DNA of 64,000 nucleotides from Flavobacterium anhuiense (GCF_900101855.1 NZ_FMVC01000002.1:287328-351327), one strand, 5' to 3'; shown: positions 53,751-62,474, counted from the first letter of the stretch. Made by a program: numbers and translations. Notes: generated from the letters alone by a model not told the origin.

Positions 53751-54719
53751 ATGTTCCAAATTAAAAACTTACTTGCCCCGGTACTTTTTTTTATTCCACA
53801 ACTATTTTTTGCGCAATACACCGACGTTATTAATTCCAACCGCCCCGGAGAAACCATGTCAGCTTATGCTGTCGGAAAATCGGTTATTCAAGCCGAACTT
53901 GGAGTTTATGGCATTAAAGAAAAACACGATTTATTAGACTACGATGCCAGCGGTTTTGGCACAGATTTAACTATCCGATTTGGTGCTTTTCTAGAACAAT
54001 TGGAATTTATTGCTGATCTTCAATATCAGACAGAAAATTTTGACACTCCGTACACTAGCTACAAAAAAAACAATTTTAGACAGACGGTTTTAGGAGCTAA
54101 ATATCTTATTTACGATCCGTACAAAAATTACAAACGTGAAGTAAATATTTACAGTTATAAAGCCAATCGTAATTTTCAGTGGCGAGAGCTGATTCCTGCA
54201 GTTTCGGTTTTTGCTGGAGCCAATTTTGTTGGTGCCGATAATCCGTATTATTTTTCTCCAGATGGAGCCATTTCTCCTAAAGTTTCGATCATTACCCAAA
54301 ACCTTCTTGGAGGCGGATCTTGGGTTTTTGTTACCAATATTATTGCAGATTATATCGGTACAGACTATCCAAGTTACGGATATGTATTAACTTTGACGCA
54401 CGGATTTAATGACAAATGGTCTGGTTTTCTTGAAAATCAAGGATATAAAAGCGACTTTTACAGCGATTCAATTCTTCGTACAGGTGCCGCTTATCTCCTT
54501 TCTTCGAACTTACAGGTTGATGCTTCTATAAGCACTAACTTTAAGAATACGCCTTCTATTTTATACGGCGGAGTTGGAGTATCATGGCGTTACGATGGAT
54601 GGTATAAAGAAAAACTGATAGAAGACAAAGCCGCTGCAAGAGCAAAAAAGAATCCAGACAATGAGAAACCTATAGATTATCAGGAAAGAGAAAGAAAACG
54701 TAAAGCGAAATACGAATAA
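53751..54719 (+). CDS. Outer-membrane beta-barrel protein (phenol-degradation MetA-like family)
   Basis: A 322-residue protein with a signal peptide (about 1-21, ending LFFAQ). The mature part opens with INSNRPGETMSAYAVGKSVI, typical of the PF13557 transporter family, and alternates hydrophobic and polar residues as in a beta barrel. The C-terminus is Lys- and Arg-rich (ARAKKNPDNEKPIDYQERER), likely in the periplasm. Family members are named for phenol catabolism, but no such pathway is present here, so the substrate is open. TACATTTG at 53708-53715 may be the -7 element. Confidence 0.75.
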   Translation: MFQIKNLLAPVLFFIPQLFFAQYTDVINSNRPGETMSAYAVGKSVIQAELGVYGIKEKHDLLDYDASGFGTDLTIRFGAFLEQLEFIADLQYQTENFDTPYTSYKKNNFRQTVLGAKYLIYDPYKNYKREVNIYSYKANRNFQWRELIPAVSVFAGANFVGADNPYYFSPDGAISPKVSIITQNLLGGGSWVFVTNIIADYIGTDYPSYGYVLTLTHGFNDKWSGFLENQGYKSDFYSDSILRTGAAYLLSSNLQVDASISTNFKNTPSILYGGVGVSWRYDGWYKEKLIEDKAAARAKKNPDNEKPIDYQERERKRKAKYE

Positions 54720-54765
54720 AACATAAATAACCCAGATCCTTTTTAAGGACTCTCAATACCATCTA

Positions 54766-55884
54766 ATGATTACAATTAAAGAAGCCAAAAGCAAGAAAGA
54801 ATTAACCGAATACATCAAATTTCCTTTTTCATTGTATAAAGACAATCCGTATTGGGTGCCGCCTATTATTTCAGACGAATTGGAATCTTTTGACAAAACC
54901 AAAAATCCTGCATTCGATAATGCTGAAGCTTATTTTTATTTGGCTTACAAAGACAATAAAATTGTAGGACGTATTACTGCTATTATCAATTGGTCTGAAG
55001 TAAATAATCAGCACAAGAGGAAAGTTCGTTTTGGATGGTTTGATGTAATTGATGATATTGAAGTTACAAAAGCACTTCTAGAAAAAGTATATGAATTAGG
55101 AAGAAAACACAACTTAGAACATGCTGAAGGCCCGATGGGATTTTCAAATTTAGACAAAGTTGGACTTCTTACTGAAGGATATGATCAAATTGGAACCATG
55201 ATAACATGGTACAATCATCCATACTATGTAACCCATTTGGAACAATTAGGCTTTCAGGTTGAAAAACAATATATTGAAAGTATATTCCCATTTTCAAATG
55301 TGAAACCAGAATTCTTTCAGAAAGCACAAGAACTAATCAAAAAACGTTACGGACTTAAAGCGCTTAATTTTACGAGAACCAAAGACATTATGCCTCATGT
55401 AGACAAAATGTTCGATTTGTTTAATGAAACTTATGCTAAACTAGCTTCATTCGTAGCAATTTCAGATGTACAGAAAGAGTATTTCAAAAAGAAATATATC
55501 AGTTTTATCAATCCAGAATACATTAAATTTGTGGTTGATAAAGATGATAATTTAGTTGCTTTTAGTATCGTAATGCCAAGCTTCGTTGAAGCTTTACAGA
55601 AAATAAAAGGTAAATTATTCCCTTTTGGTTTTCTGCAATTATTAAAAGCGAAAAAACATAGTAAAGATGTTGTTTTTTACCTCATCGGAGTTCATCCTGA
55701 ATATCAAAATAAAGGTGTAACAGCTATCATTTTTGATGAATATTACAAAACGTTTTCCGCAAAAGGAATCCAAAATTGCATTAGAACTCCAGAATTATTA
55801 GAAAATAATGCCATTCATTTGCTTTGGAAAAATTTTGATCCAATTATTCACTGTCAGAGAAAAACGTATTTGAAGAATCTTTAA
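54766..55884 (+). CDS. GNAT-family N-acetyltransferase-like protein, long form
   Basis: A 372-residue cytosolic protein. The N-terminal half (about 1-145) has a GNAT-like layout with AYFYLAYKDNKIVGRITAI and EHAEGPMGFSNLD. A second GNAT-like half (about 200-372) includes VVFYLIGVHPEYQNKGVTAI, where the last part is the acetyl-CoA binding motif A. Proteins of this size are common in Bacteroidota, with unknown substrate. It follows the outer-membrane protein by 46 nt on the same strand. Confidence 0.8.
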   Translation: MITIKEAKSKKELTEYIKFPFSLYKDNPYWVPPIISDELESFDKTKNPAFDNAEAYFYLAYKDNKIVGRITAIINWSEVNNQHKRKVRFGWFDVIDDIEVTKALLEKVYELGRKHNLEHAEGPMGFSNLDKVGLLTEGYDQIGTMITWYNHPYYVTHLEQLGFQVEKQYIESIFPFSNVKPEFFQKAQELIKKRYGLKALNFTRTKDIMPHVDKMFDLFNETYAKLASFVAISDVQKEYFKKKYISFINPEYIKFVVDKDDNLVAFSIVMPSFVEALQKIKGKLFPFGFLQLLKAKKHSKDVVFYLIGVHPEYQNKGVTAIIFDEYYKTFSAKGIQNCIRTPELLENNAIHLLWKNFDPIIHCQRKTYLKNL

Positions 55885-55914
55885 TTTTCTTTTTGAGTCA
55901 CAGCTACACAATAA

Positions 55915-55948
55915 AAAAATCCATTCGCCCCCAAACGAATGGATTTTT
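55915..55948. terminator. Bidirectional terminator between GNAT and lipoprotein genes
   Basis: Thirteen-base perfect arms (55915-55927 and 55936-55948, aaaaatccattcg and its complement) with an 8-base loop. The stem sequence recurs at 56501-56535. Confidence 0.85.
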
Positions 55949-55966
55949 CACTTATAAAACACATCA

Positions 55967-56452
55967 TTACTCTACTTTGCAATCTACTTTTATTAAAGTG
56001 TTTTGTGGATTAAATTTTAGTTTTTTTCTGTCTTTGAAAACAACTTTGTCATTAGCCTGTACTACATCTCCATATCCTTCAATTAAATTTCCATCCCTTT
56101 GAAGAAATACGACCTGTCTCATTGTAGAAGCGCCTTCAGACATAAATACATATTCAGCAATTAAAGTGTCGCCAACCATGTTTCCATTTATAATTCCGTC
56201 ATTTTTATCTTTTCCAGAAATTTCATATTTCAATTTTCCGTTAACTTCTTGATGAGAATTAACATTAAAACTTAATTCAATTCTGCTATTATTTGCTGTT
56301 GACTCGTAACATTGATGCCCAGATGGTTCTACAATTTCAGCTTCTTTTGGCGGACTTGGTGTAATTTGAATCGGTTCTGTTGTCGTCGCTTCTTTTTTAC
56401 AAGAAGTAAAAACTGCAAGCGCCATCATCGTAAGTGTTAGTACTTTTTTCAT
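55967..56452 (-). CDS. Lipoprotein of unknown function
   Basis: A 161-residue lipoprotein with signal peptide and lipobox (VFTSCKKE, Cys about 18), a Pro-, Thr- and Glu-rich linker, and a beta-rich domain with HQCYESTANNSRIELSFNVN near its start. It ends with a short segment containing one more Cys (LIKVDCKVE). It resembles a family of Flavobacterium lipoproteins, and function is unknown. It is flanked on both sides by hairpin terminators with nearly the same stem. Confidence 0.68.
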   Translation of the reverse strand: MKKVLTLTMMALAVFTSCKKEATTTEPIQITPSPPKEAEIVEPSGHQCYESTANNSRIELSFNVNSHQEVNGKLKYEISGKDKNDGIINGNMVGDTLIAEYVFMSEGASTMRQVVFLQRDGNLIEGYGDVVQANDKVVFKDRKKLKFNPQNTLIKVDCKVE

Positions 56453-56500
56453 AATTTTTATTTTTATCTTGTGATTATGATACTAAAGTTACCTTAAATA

Positions 56501-56535
56501 AAAAAAATCCATTCGTATAACAAATGGATTTTTTT
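56501..56535 (-). terminator. Terminator of the oxoamine synthase gene
   Basis: Thirteen-base perfect arms (56501-56513 and 56523-56535, aaaaaaatccatt and its complement), 40 bases after the minus-strand stop. The stem is almost the same as at 55915-55948. Confidence 0.85.
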
Positions 56536-56574
56536 ATATAATTTCCACTTAAGGAAATCTATTTTATACTGAAT

Positions 56575-57834
56575 TTACGAAACGTCTACAGTTGTACGCT
56601 CTGCAATTTCTTTATAAGTTCCGTTAGTCAGTTTCTCACGGATCGCTTCGAAAGCAGTTAACGTTTCATTGATATCTTCTAATGTATGAGAAGCCGTTGG
56701 TATCATTCTCAATAGGATAATTCCTTTTGGAATAACTGGGTAAACTACGATAGAAAGGAAAATACCATAATTTTCTCTTAAATCGTTTACCATTACCATT
56801 GCCTCAGGAATACTTCCTTCTAAGTAAACTGGTGTAATACAAGTGTTTGTATCTCCAATATTAAATCCTTTTTCTTTAAGACCGTTTTGCAACGCGTTTA
56901 CGTTTTCCCAAAGTTTGTCTTTAATTGCAGAAGATTTACGCAATAATTCTAAACGTTTCAAAGAACCAATTGTCTGAATCATTGGCAACGCTTTAGCAAA
57001 CATTTGAGAACGTAAGTTGTATTTCAAATAATCGATAACCGTTTTGTCAGCTGCTACGAAAGCTCCGATATTAGCCATAGATTTTGCAAAAGTAGAGAAG
57101 TAAACATCAATCTGATCTTGCACTCCCTGCTCCTCACCTGCTCCAGCACCTGTTTTACCCAATGTACCGAAACCGTGAGCATCATCTACTAATAATCTGA
57201 AATTGTATTTTTTCTTTAATTCAGCTATTTCTTTTAATTTTCCTTGCTGTCCTCGCATTCCGAAAACACCTTCAGTAATAAATAAAATACCTCCGCCTGT
57301 TTCTTCTGCCATTTTAGTAGCACGCTGCAAGTTTTTCTCCATACTTTCCAAATCATTGTGTTTGTATGTGAAACGTTTACCCATGTGCAAACGAACACCA
57401 TCAATGATACAAGCATGTGAATCTACGTCATAAACGATAATATCATTTTTAGTAACCAAAGCGTCAATGATAGAAACCATTCCTTGGTAACCAAAATTCA
57501 ACAAATAAGCAGATTCCTTCATTACAAATTCTGCCAATTCATTTTCCAATTGTTCGTGGTACGTAGTGTGTCCAGACATCATGCGGGCTCCCATCGGATA
57601 AGCTGCACCAAACTGAATTGCTGCATCTGTATCTGCTTGACGAACTTCTGGATGATTAGCTAAACCTAAATAATCATTTAAACTCCAGTTTAAAATATTT
57701 TTTCCGTGAAATTGCATTCTAGGACCCAACTCTCCTTCTAACTTTGGGAAAACATAATAACCTTCTGCTTGAGAAGCCCATTTTCCTAAAGGTCCCTTAT
57801 TGTCCTGAATTCTTTCGAATAAATCTTTTACCAT
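56575..57834 (-). CDS. Alpha-oxoamine synthase family PLP enzyme
   Basis: A 419-residue PLP enzyme of the family of serine palmitoyltransferase, glycine C-acetyltransferase (Kbl) and BioF. It has GARMMSGHTTYHEQLENELA, His140 (DVDSHACIIDG) stacking on the cofactor, LLVDDAHGFGTLGKTGAG, and the PLP lysine Lys251 in STFAKSMANIGA. Such enzymes join an amino acid to an acyl thioester. In Bacteroidota the possible products are sphingolipid bases, sulfonolipid bases (cysteate plus acyl-ACP) or aminoketobutyrate; the sequence alone does not decide. It is transcribed alone, with a terminator downstream. Confidence 0.87.
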   Translation of the reverse strand: MVKDLFERIQDNKGPLGKWASQAEGYYVFPKLEGELGPRMQFHGKNILNWSLNDYLGLANHPEVRQADTDAAIQFGAAYPMGARMMSGHTTYHEQLENELAEFVMKESAYLLNFGYQGMVSIIDALVTKNDIIVYDVDSHACIIDGVRLHMGKRFTYKHNDLESMEKNLQRATKMAEETGGGILFITEGVFGMRGQQGKLKEIAELKKKYNFRLLVDDAHGFGTLGKTGAGAGEEQGVQDQIDVYFSTFAKSMANIGAFVAADKTVIDYLKYNLRSQMFAKALPMIQTIGSLKRLELLRKSSAIKDKLWENVNALQNGLKEKGFNIGDTNTCITPVYLEGSIPEAMVMVNDLRENYGIFLSIVVYPVIPKGIILLRMIPTASHTLEDINETLTAFEAIREKLTNGTYKEIAERTTVDVS

Positions 57835-58097
57835 AATATATGTAGTAATTTTTTTTACTTAATCAGCGAGCAAAAATAATCATTATTAATTTAAAATGAA
57901 GAACCTCAATTATTTTTATTCAAAAATATTATGCTTACATAAAACTATTAAGGATTTACGTAATAATGGCCTCAAAACTCTCCTAAACTCTGTAATGCTA
58001 TAAAAACACGATTTTTATCATAATAAGTAAGTCTAGTTCTGGGGGGTTATTTTACTGGCATTCTTGAAGCGGAATTAATTATTGATGTCATTGACCT

Positions 58098-58829
58098 TTA
58101 TTCTACTTCAACAAAGTCTTTTTCTAAAGTCACCGCTTTTGGAAATAAAATATTATTTTCCAAATGAATGTGTTTATGCAAATCTGCTTCAAACTCTTTC
58201 AGCATCGCAAAAGTCACTCTGTAAGTCGTGCAAGCATCTGCTGGCGGAGTGTAATTATTTGTCAATTCAGCAATTTCTCTAAAGCGCTCGCCTTCATTAT
58301 CGTGTTCGTGCATCATCATTGCAATTGGATTCGAAACTGTTCCGAAAGAAGGCTGAGATAAAACCCCGTCAGATTCTTTGGTTTTCACCATTCTTTTTAC
58401 AAATGGAAATAAAATTAATTCTTCTTTTTTCATGTGCTGAGATAATTCTCCTGCACAGCCAATAAATAATTCGTTTATTTTAAATAATTCCGGATGATTC
58501 TCGCCGTGAACTTTACATAATTTATCTAAAAAAGGAAGTAAAACGTTTGTCTTCTCTTCTACATAACGATGATGTGTTTTCTCAATAAAATCTGCCAATA
58601 AATCTAATGGCCACGAGTTAAAATCAATGCTTCCGCTATTTTCCGATTGCACAACTTGCAGCACATTTTGCAATAAATCATCGGCATTTATATTTTGTTT
58701 CTCACAAACTTCTGCTATTGTTCGATTTCCTTTGCAGCAAAAATCTATTCTATATTTTGAGAATACTGCAGCTGTTCTAAAATCCTCAGCTACAAACGAT
58801 CCTACTGTTTTGTTTTTTAAATTTTCCAT
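58098..58829 (-). CDS. scdA: Di-iron iron-sulfur cluster repair protein (ScdA/RIC)
   Basis: A 243-residue protein. The N-terminal domain (about 1-60) has VAEDFRTAAVFSKYRIDFCC with Cys31-Cys32, the ScdA_N motif. A hemerythrin-like four-helix bundle (about 78-235) carries histidines His86/87, His132 with Glu136 (QHMKKEE), His174 and His220/222. It repairs clusters damaged by NO or oxidants. A near-palindromic motif 36-53 bases upstream of the start (58865-58882) is shared with the Rrf2 regulator gene, which suggests common control. Confidence 0.9.
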   Translation of the reverse strand: MENLKNKTVGSFVAEDFRTAAVFSKYRIDFCCKGNRTIAEVCEKQNINADDLLQNVLQVVQSENSGSIDFNSWPLDLLADFIEKTHHRYVEEKTNVLLPFLDKLCKVHGENHPELFKINELFIGCAGELSQHMKKEELILFPFVKRMVKTKESDGVLSQPSFGTVSNPIAMMMHEHDNEGERFREIAELTNNYTPPADACTTYRVTFAMLKEFEADLHKHIHLENNILFPKAVTLEKDFVEVE

Positions 58830-58864
58830 AATATTATTTTTTAATTCGTTCTGCTTATTTAATA

Positions 58865-58882
58865 AAAGACATTTTTATCCTT
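58865..58882 (-). promoter_or_regulatory. Candidate Rrf2 operator upstream of scdA
   Basis: AAAGACATTTTTATCCTT differs at two positions from the site upstream of the Rrf2 gene (59982-59999). It lies after the azurin terminator and before the scdA start, so it can control scdA on its own. Confidence 0.55.
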
Positions 58883-58892
58883 TATTAGTTTT

Positions 58893-58927
58893 AAAAAAAA
58901 CTCCAAAGCTAGTTACAGCATTTGGAG
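58893..58927 (-). terminator. Terminator between azurin and scdA
   Basis: The stem ctccaaa (58901-58907) with tttggag (58921-58927) has a 13-base loop and, on the minus strand, a following T-run (58893-58900). It ends the Rrf2-azurin transcript upstream of scdA. Confidence 0.65.
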
Positions 58928-58938
58928 CTTTAAATTAT

Positions 58939-59466
58939 TTACTCAACAATTAATACGCCTTTCATCATAGCTACGTGCCCAGGGAAAGAACAAATAAATG
59001 GATATGATCCTTTTTTATCAATTGTAAACTCGATTGTATCTTCTTCTCCGCCACCAATTAATTTAGTGTGTGCAATGATTGAAGCTTTTTCAGATTCCGG
59101 AATATAATCAGTTGCTTTGGCATCATTCGCTTTTAAAGCAAAAGCAGCTTGGTCTGTTCCTTCTTGCAAAATCACTAAATTGTGTCCCATTGCTTCTTTC
59201 GGAATTTTACCAACGTGTTTCAAAGTCAATTTGATTGGTTTCCCTGCAACAGCTTTCAATTCGTTTGTATTAAACTGCATTTGGTCATTCCCTTCAATAA
59301 CTAAAACATTTTCTTCTGCTGGAGCAACTGTCGGAGCTTGTTCACCTTCAGTAGAAACTTCAGTTGTTTCTGTCGACTCAGCTGGAGCTGTTTCTTTTTT
59401 TCCGCAAGAAGTAACCGCTAAAAATCCCATTAGGATTAATACTGAAATTTTGGTTTTCGTATTCAT
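58939..59466 (-). CDS. Azurin-like blue copper lipoprotein
   Basis: A 175-residue lipoprotein with lipobox (LAVTSCGKK, Cys21), a Glu/Thr/Ala-rich linker (25-52) and a cupredoxin domain (55-175). The copper ligands are His95 (MGHNLVIL), Cys159 (PFICSFPGH), His164 and Met168, exactly as in azurin. It carries electrons in the periplasm at the membrane surface and may serve nitrite, NO or cytochrome c oxidases. Its start lies 21 nt after the Rrf2 regulator stop, so the two are co-transcribed. Confidence 0.92.
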   Translation of the reverse strand: MNTKTKISVLILMGFLAVTSCGKKETAPAESTETTEVSTEGEQAPTVAPAEENVLVIEGNDQMQFNTNELKAVAGKPIKLTLKHVGKIPKEAMGHNLVILQEGTDQAAFALKANDAKATDYIPESEKASIIAHTKLIGGGEEDTIEFTIDKKGSYPFICSFPGHVAMMKGVLIVE

Positions 59467-59487
59467 TTTTATGATAATTTATTAATG

Positions 59488-59937
59488 TTATTCGTTTATG
59501 TTTAATGTTTTCAAAAAGAAATCTCCCGATTTCACATCTGAAGCAAGCTGTTCTAAGGTTGTTTTAGTCAACATTTCTAAAAGCAAACCTCGTATTTTCT
59601 TGAATTCGTGATGAACTGGACAAGGATGTTCTTCTGAGCATTCTTTTAACCCTATTCCACAACCGCTATATATTTTATTTCCATCAATAGCGTCTACAAT
59701 CTGAATTAATTTTACAGATTTTGATGCTTCTGGCGAAACTTCAAATCCGCCACCTACTCCTTTTGCTGAATGAATAATGCCATTTTTGGTCAAAATCTGC
59801 ATAATTTTGGCTGTAAATGGTTCTGGCGAATCAATTTCTTTCGCAACATCTTTTATTCCAACTCTTATTCCTTTAGAAGATTTGGTTGCAATAAATATTG
59901 AAGCTCTTATTCCATATTCACACGCTTTTGAAAACAT
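59488..59937 (-). CDS. Rrf2-family transcriptional regulator (NsrR-like)
   Basis: A 149-residue regulator with an N-terminal winged helix (about 1-65, MFSKACEYGIRASIFIATKS and the wing KGVGGGFEVS). Three cysteines that should bind an iron-sulfur cluster are Cys93, Cys100 and Cys106 (SGCGIGLKECSEEHPCPVHH). The C-x6-C-x5-C spacing is close to that of NsrR, the NO sensor, and IscR is a less likely reading. The gene heads a transcript with azurin, next to scdA. An 18-bp near-palindrome covers its promoter -33 element. Confidence 0.88.
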   Translation of the reverse strand: MFSKACEYGIRASIFIATKSSKGIRVGIKDVAKEIDSPEPFTAKIMQILTKNGIIHSAKGVGGGFEVSPEASKSVKLIQIVDAIDGNKIYSGCGIGLKECSEEHPCPVHHEFKKIRGLLLEMLTKTTLEQLASDVKSGDFFLKTLNINE

Positions 59938-59958
59938 ACATCCTTAATTAATTCTCAA

Positions 59959-59989
59959 CAAAGATATACAGGTTTTATATAAAAGACAA
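59959..59989 (-). promoter_or_regulatory. Promoter of the Rrf2-azurin transcript
   Basis: On the minus strand TTG (59987-59989), a 20-base spacer and TATCTTTG (59959-59966) match the Bacteroidota consensus exactly. The predicted start would be about 10-15 bases before the ATG at 59937. Confidence 0.7.
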
Positions 59990-59999
59990 ATTTATCCTT
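59982..59999. promoter_or_regulatory. Candidate Rrf2 operator overlapping the -33 element
   Basis: AAAGACAAATTTATCCTT matches its own reverse complement at 14 of 18 positions. A second copy with two differences lies upstream of scdA (58865-58882). The site covers the TTG of the regulator's own promoter, so binding would repress it. Nearby, ATCCTTAATTAATT occurs twice (59940 and 59994). Confidence 0.6.
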
Positions 60000-60137
60000 A
60001 ATTAATTGTAAAAGGGCAGAAAATTATTTATAATGAAACTAATTAGTACTAATAACAACACATATTCACCATTCAATTCTTATAAAAACCAATTTTAATT
60101 TTAACTTTGAGAGTATTAAAACTTAAATATTTCACAA

Positions 60138-60920
60138 ATGCCTTTAAGCAATTCAAAAGATTTAAAACTGGCAGTTCTTATTGATGCAGACAATGTGCCT
60201 TATAGCAATGTAAAAGGTATGATGGAAGAAATTGCAAAACTAGGAACGCCAACCACGAAAAGGATTTATGCCGATTGGACCAAACCAAATGCGAATGGCT
60301 GGAAAGGCGTTTTATTGGAACATGCTATCACTCCTATTCAGCAATATAGCTATACAGTTGGGAAAAATTCGTCAGATTCTGCTTTGATTATTGACGCAAT
60401 GGATTTGCTTTATTCTGGAAAATTAGATGGCTTTTGCATCGTTTCTAGCGACAGCGATTTTACACGACTTGCCGTAAGACTTCGTGAATCGGGCATGAAA
60501 GTAATTGGAATTGGAGAAAAGAAAACGCCAAATTCGTTTATTGTAGCCTGCGATCGTTTTATTTATATTGAAGTTTTGGACGGCGCAACTCAAAAGAAAA
60601 AACCAAAAGAGGTAGTCGCTGCAGATACTAAGAAAATCGTCGAAAAGCCTGCTGAAAAAGCGCTTCATAAAGTTGACAAACAAACAATCGAATTGATTGA
60701 ATCTACGATTGAAGATATTGAAGACGATGATGGATGGGCATTCTTAGGAGATGTCGGCAATCTGATCGTAAAGAAAAAACCTGAATTTGATCCTCGTAAT
60801 TATGGTTATTCTAAACTTACTCCTATGCTTAAATCGCTTACCGATATTTTGGAAATTGACGAAAGAGAGTCGGACAAAAAAGGAATCAAACACGTTTATG
60901 TCCGTTTAAGATTCAACTAA
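60138..60920 (+). CDS. NYN-domain nuclease with C-terminal OST-HTH/LOTUS domain
   Basis: A 260-residue protein. The NYN (LabA-like, PIN-fold) domain spans about 8-150, with conserved acidic residues in AVLIDADNVPYSN, SDSALIIDAMDLLYSG and IVSSDSDFTRLAVRLRESG. An acidic-basic linker (about 155-190) leads to an OST-HTH/LOTUS-like domain (about 190-260, WAFLGDVGNLIVKKKPEFDP) that binds RNA. The combination suggests a metal-dependent RNase guided by its RNA-binding domain. TAACTTTG at 60102-60109 may be the -7 element. It is followed by the FMN enzyme after 35 nt. Confidence 0.88.
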   Translation: MPLSNSKDLKLAVLIDADNVPYSNVKGMMEEIAKLGTPTTKRIYADWTKPNANGWKGVLLEHAITPIQQYSYTVGKNSSDSALIIDAMDLLYSGKLDGFCIVSSDSDFTRLAVRLRESGMKVIGIGEKKTPNSFIVACDRFIYIEVLDGATQKKKPKEVVAADTKKIVEKPAEKALHKVDKQTIELIESTIEDIEDDDGWAFLGDVGNLIVKKKPEFDPRNYGYSKLTPMLKSLTDILEIDERESDKKGIKHVYVRLRFN

Positions 60921-60955
60921 TTATCGCATTTATTACCTATTAATTTTTTAAAAAC

Positions 60956-62470
60956 ATGAGAAAAAAATTCTTTATTTACGGATTCTTATTGTTTATAATT
61001 GTTGCCGCAATTTATTATTACACAGGACGAGGCTATTTACTCGTAATTATTCTTCCGATTTTGCTAATTGTGGGAATTTACAACGCATCTCAAGAAAAAC
61101 ATGCTATTTTAAGAAACTTTCCTGTCTTAGGCTATTTCAGGTACTTATTTGAAATGATTGCGCCTGAGATTCAGCAGTATTTTATTGAAAGATCTACTGA
61201 TGGAAAGCCTTTTTCAAGAAATCAGCGCTCATTAGTGTATCAAAGAGCCAAAAATATTGACTCAAGTACTCCATTCGGTACACAACTAAACCTAAACACA
61301 GAAAATTACGAAGGAATAAAACACTCTATTTTTCCTGCGAAAGTAAACGAAGAACTGCCTCGCGTATTAGTCGGCGGAAAAGATTGCAAACAGCCTTATT
61401 CTGCTTCTTTGTTTAACGTCTCTGCAATGAGTTTTGGATCATTAAGCGAGCATGCCGTTCGCGCCATCAATATCGGAGCGAAAAAAGGGAATTTCTACCA
61501 AAATACCGGAGAAGGCGGTTTAACCGACTACCATTTGGAAGGTGGCGGTGATATTACTTGGCAAATTGGAACAGGATATTTTGGGTGCCGAGATGCAGAA
61601 GGAAATTTCAGTCCTGAAAATTTCTCAGCAAAAGCAAACCTGCCAAATGTAAAAATGATTGAAATTAAACTTTCTCAAGGAGCAAAACCAGGTCATGGAG
61701 GTGTTCTTCCTGCGAAAAAAAATACAGAGCAGATTGCTAAAATTAGAGGAGTTGTGCCACATACAATGATTCTTTCTCCTCCTGGACATCATGCTTTTTC
61801 TGATTCAAAAGGCTTAATACGATTCATTAAGCAATTACGTGATTTATCTAATGGAAAGCCTATCGGATTCAAATTATGTATTGGGAACACAGCTGAGTTC
61901 GAAGCTATCTGTCAAGAAATGATTAATGAAGATACTTACCCAGATTTCATTACCGTTGATGGAGCTGAAGGCGGAACGGGTGCTGCTCCGCTTGAATTTG
62001 CTGATGGTGTCGGAATGCCTTTTGAACCTGCCTTGATTTTCGTAAACAAAACTTTAGTGCGTTTAGGCATCCGCGATAAAATGCGTATTATTGGAAGCGG
62101 AAAAATCATTTCTGGATATTCTATTTTGCATGCCATTGCTCTTGGAGCAGATATGTGCAACAGCGCGAGAGGATTTATGTTTTCTCTTGGCTGCATTCAA
62201 GCATTACGCTGCCATAATAACGAATGTCCGACTGGGGTAGCAACACAAAACAAGATGCTTATGAAAGGTTTGGTTGTAACAGATAAATCTGAAAGAGTGT
62301 ACCACTTTCATAAAAATACTTTGCATGCCGCTAATGAACTTTTGGCTGCCGCTGGAAAAACATCTTTTGCAGATGTAGATATCAATATTTTTATGCGCGG
62401 AGACGAGTTCACTAACTTATCAGAACTCTATTTCCCAGATAACTTGAAAAACGTTACTCAATTCTCATAA
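60956..62470 (+). CDS. FMN-binding glutamate synthase family protein, membrane-anchored
   Basis: A 504-residue protein with two N-terminal hydrophobic helices (about 6-44), then a TIM-barrel like the FMN/glutamate synthase domain. Its segments SAMSFGSLSEHAVRAINIGA, NTGEGGLTDYHLEGGGDITW, PGHGGVLPAKKN and DFITVDGAEGGTGAAPLEFA line the FMN and substrate pocket. Late cysteines (LGCIQALRCHNNECPTGVAT) match the 3Fe-4S site of the large GltB subunit. It is not a complete glutamate synthase, because the glutaminase domain is absent. Its real reaction is unknown. Confidence 0.88.
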   Translation: MRKKFFIYGFLLFIIVAAIYYYTGRGYLLVIILPILLIVGIYNASQEKHAILRNFPVLGYFRYLFEMIAPEIQQYFIERSTDGKPFSRNQRSLVYQRAKNIDSSTPFGTQLNLNTENYEGIKHSIFPAKVNEELPRVLVGGKDCKQPYSASLFNVSAMSFGSLSEHAVRAINIGAKKGNFYQNTGEGGLTDYHLEGGGDITWQIGTGYFGCRDAEGNFSPENFSAKANLPNVKMIEIKLSQGAKPGHGGVLPAKKNTEQIAKIRGVVPHTMILSPPGHHAFSDSKGLIRFIKQLRDLSNGKPIGFKLCIGNTAEFEAICQEMINEDTYPDFITVDGAEGGTGAAPLEFADGVGMPFEPALIFVNKTLVRLGIRDKMRIIGSGKIISGYSILHAIALGADMCNSARGFMFSLGCIQALRCHNNECPTGVATQNKMLMKGLVVTDKSERVYHFHKNTLHAANELLAAAGKTSFADVDINIFMRGDEFTNLSELYFPDNLKNVTQFS

Positions 62471-62474
62471 ACAG

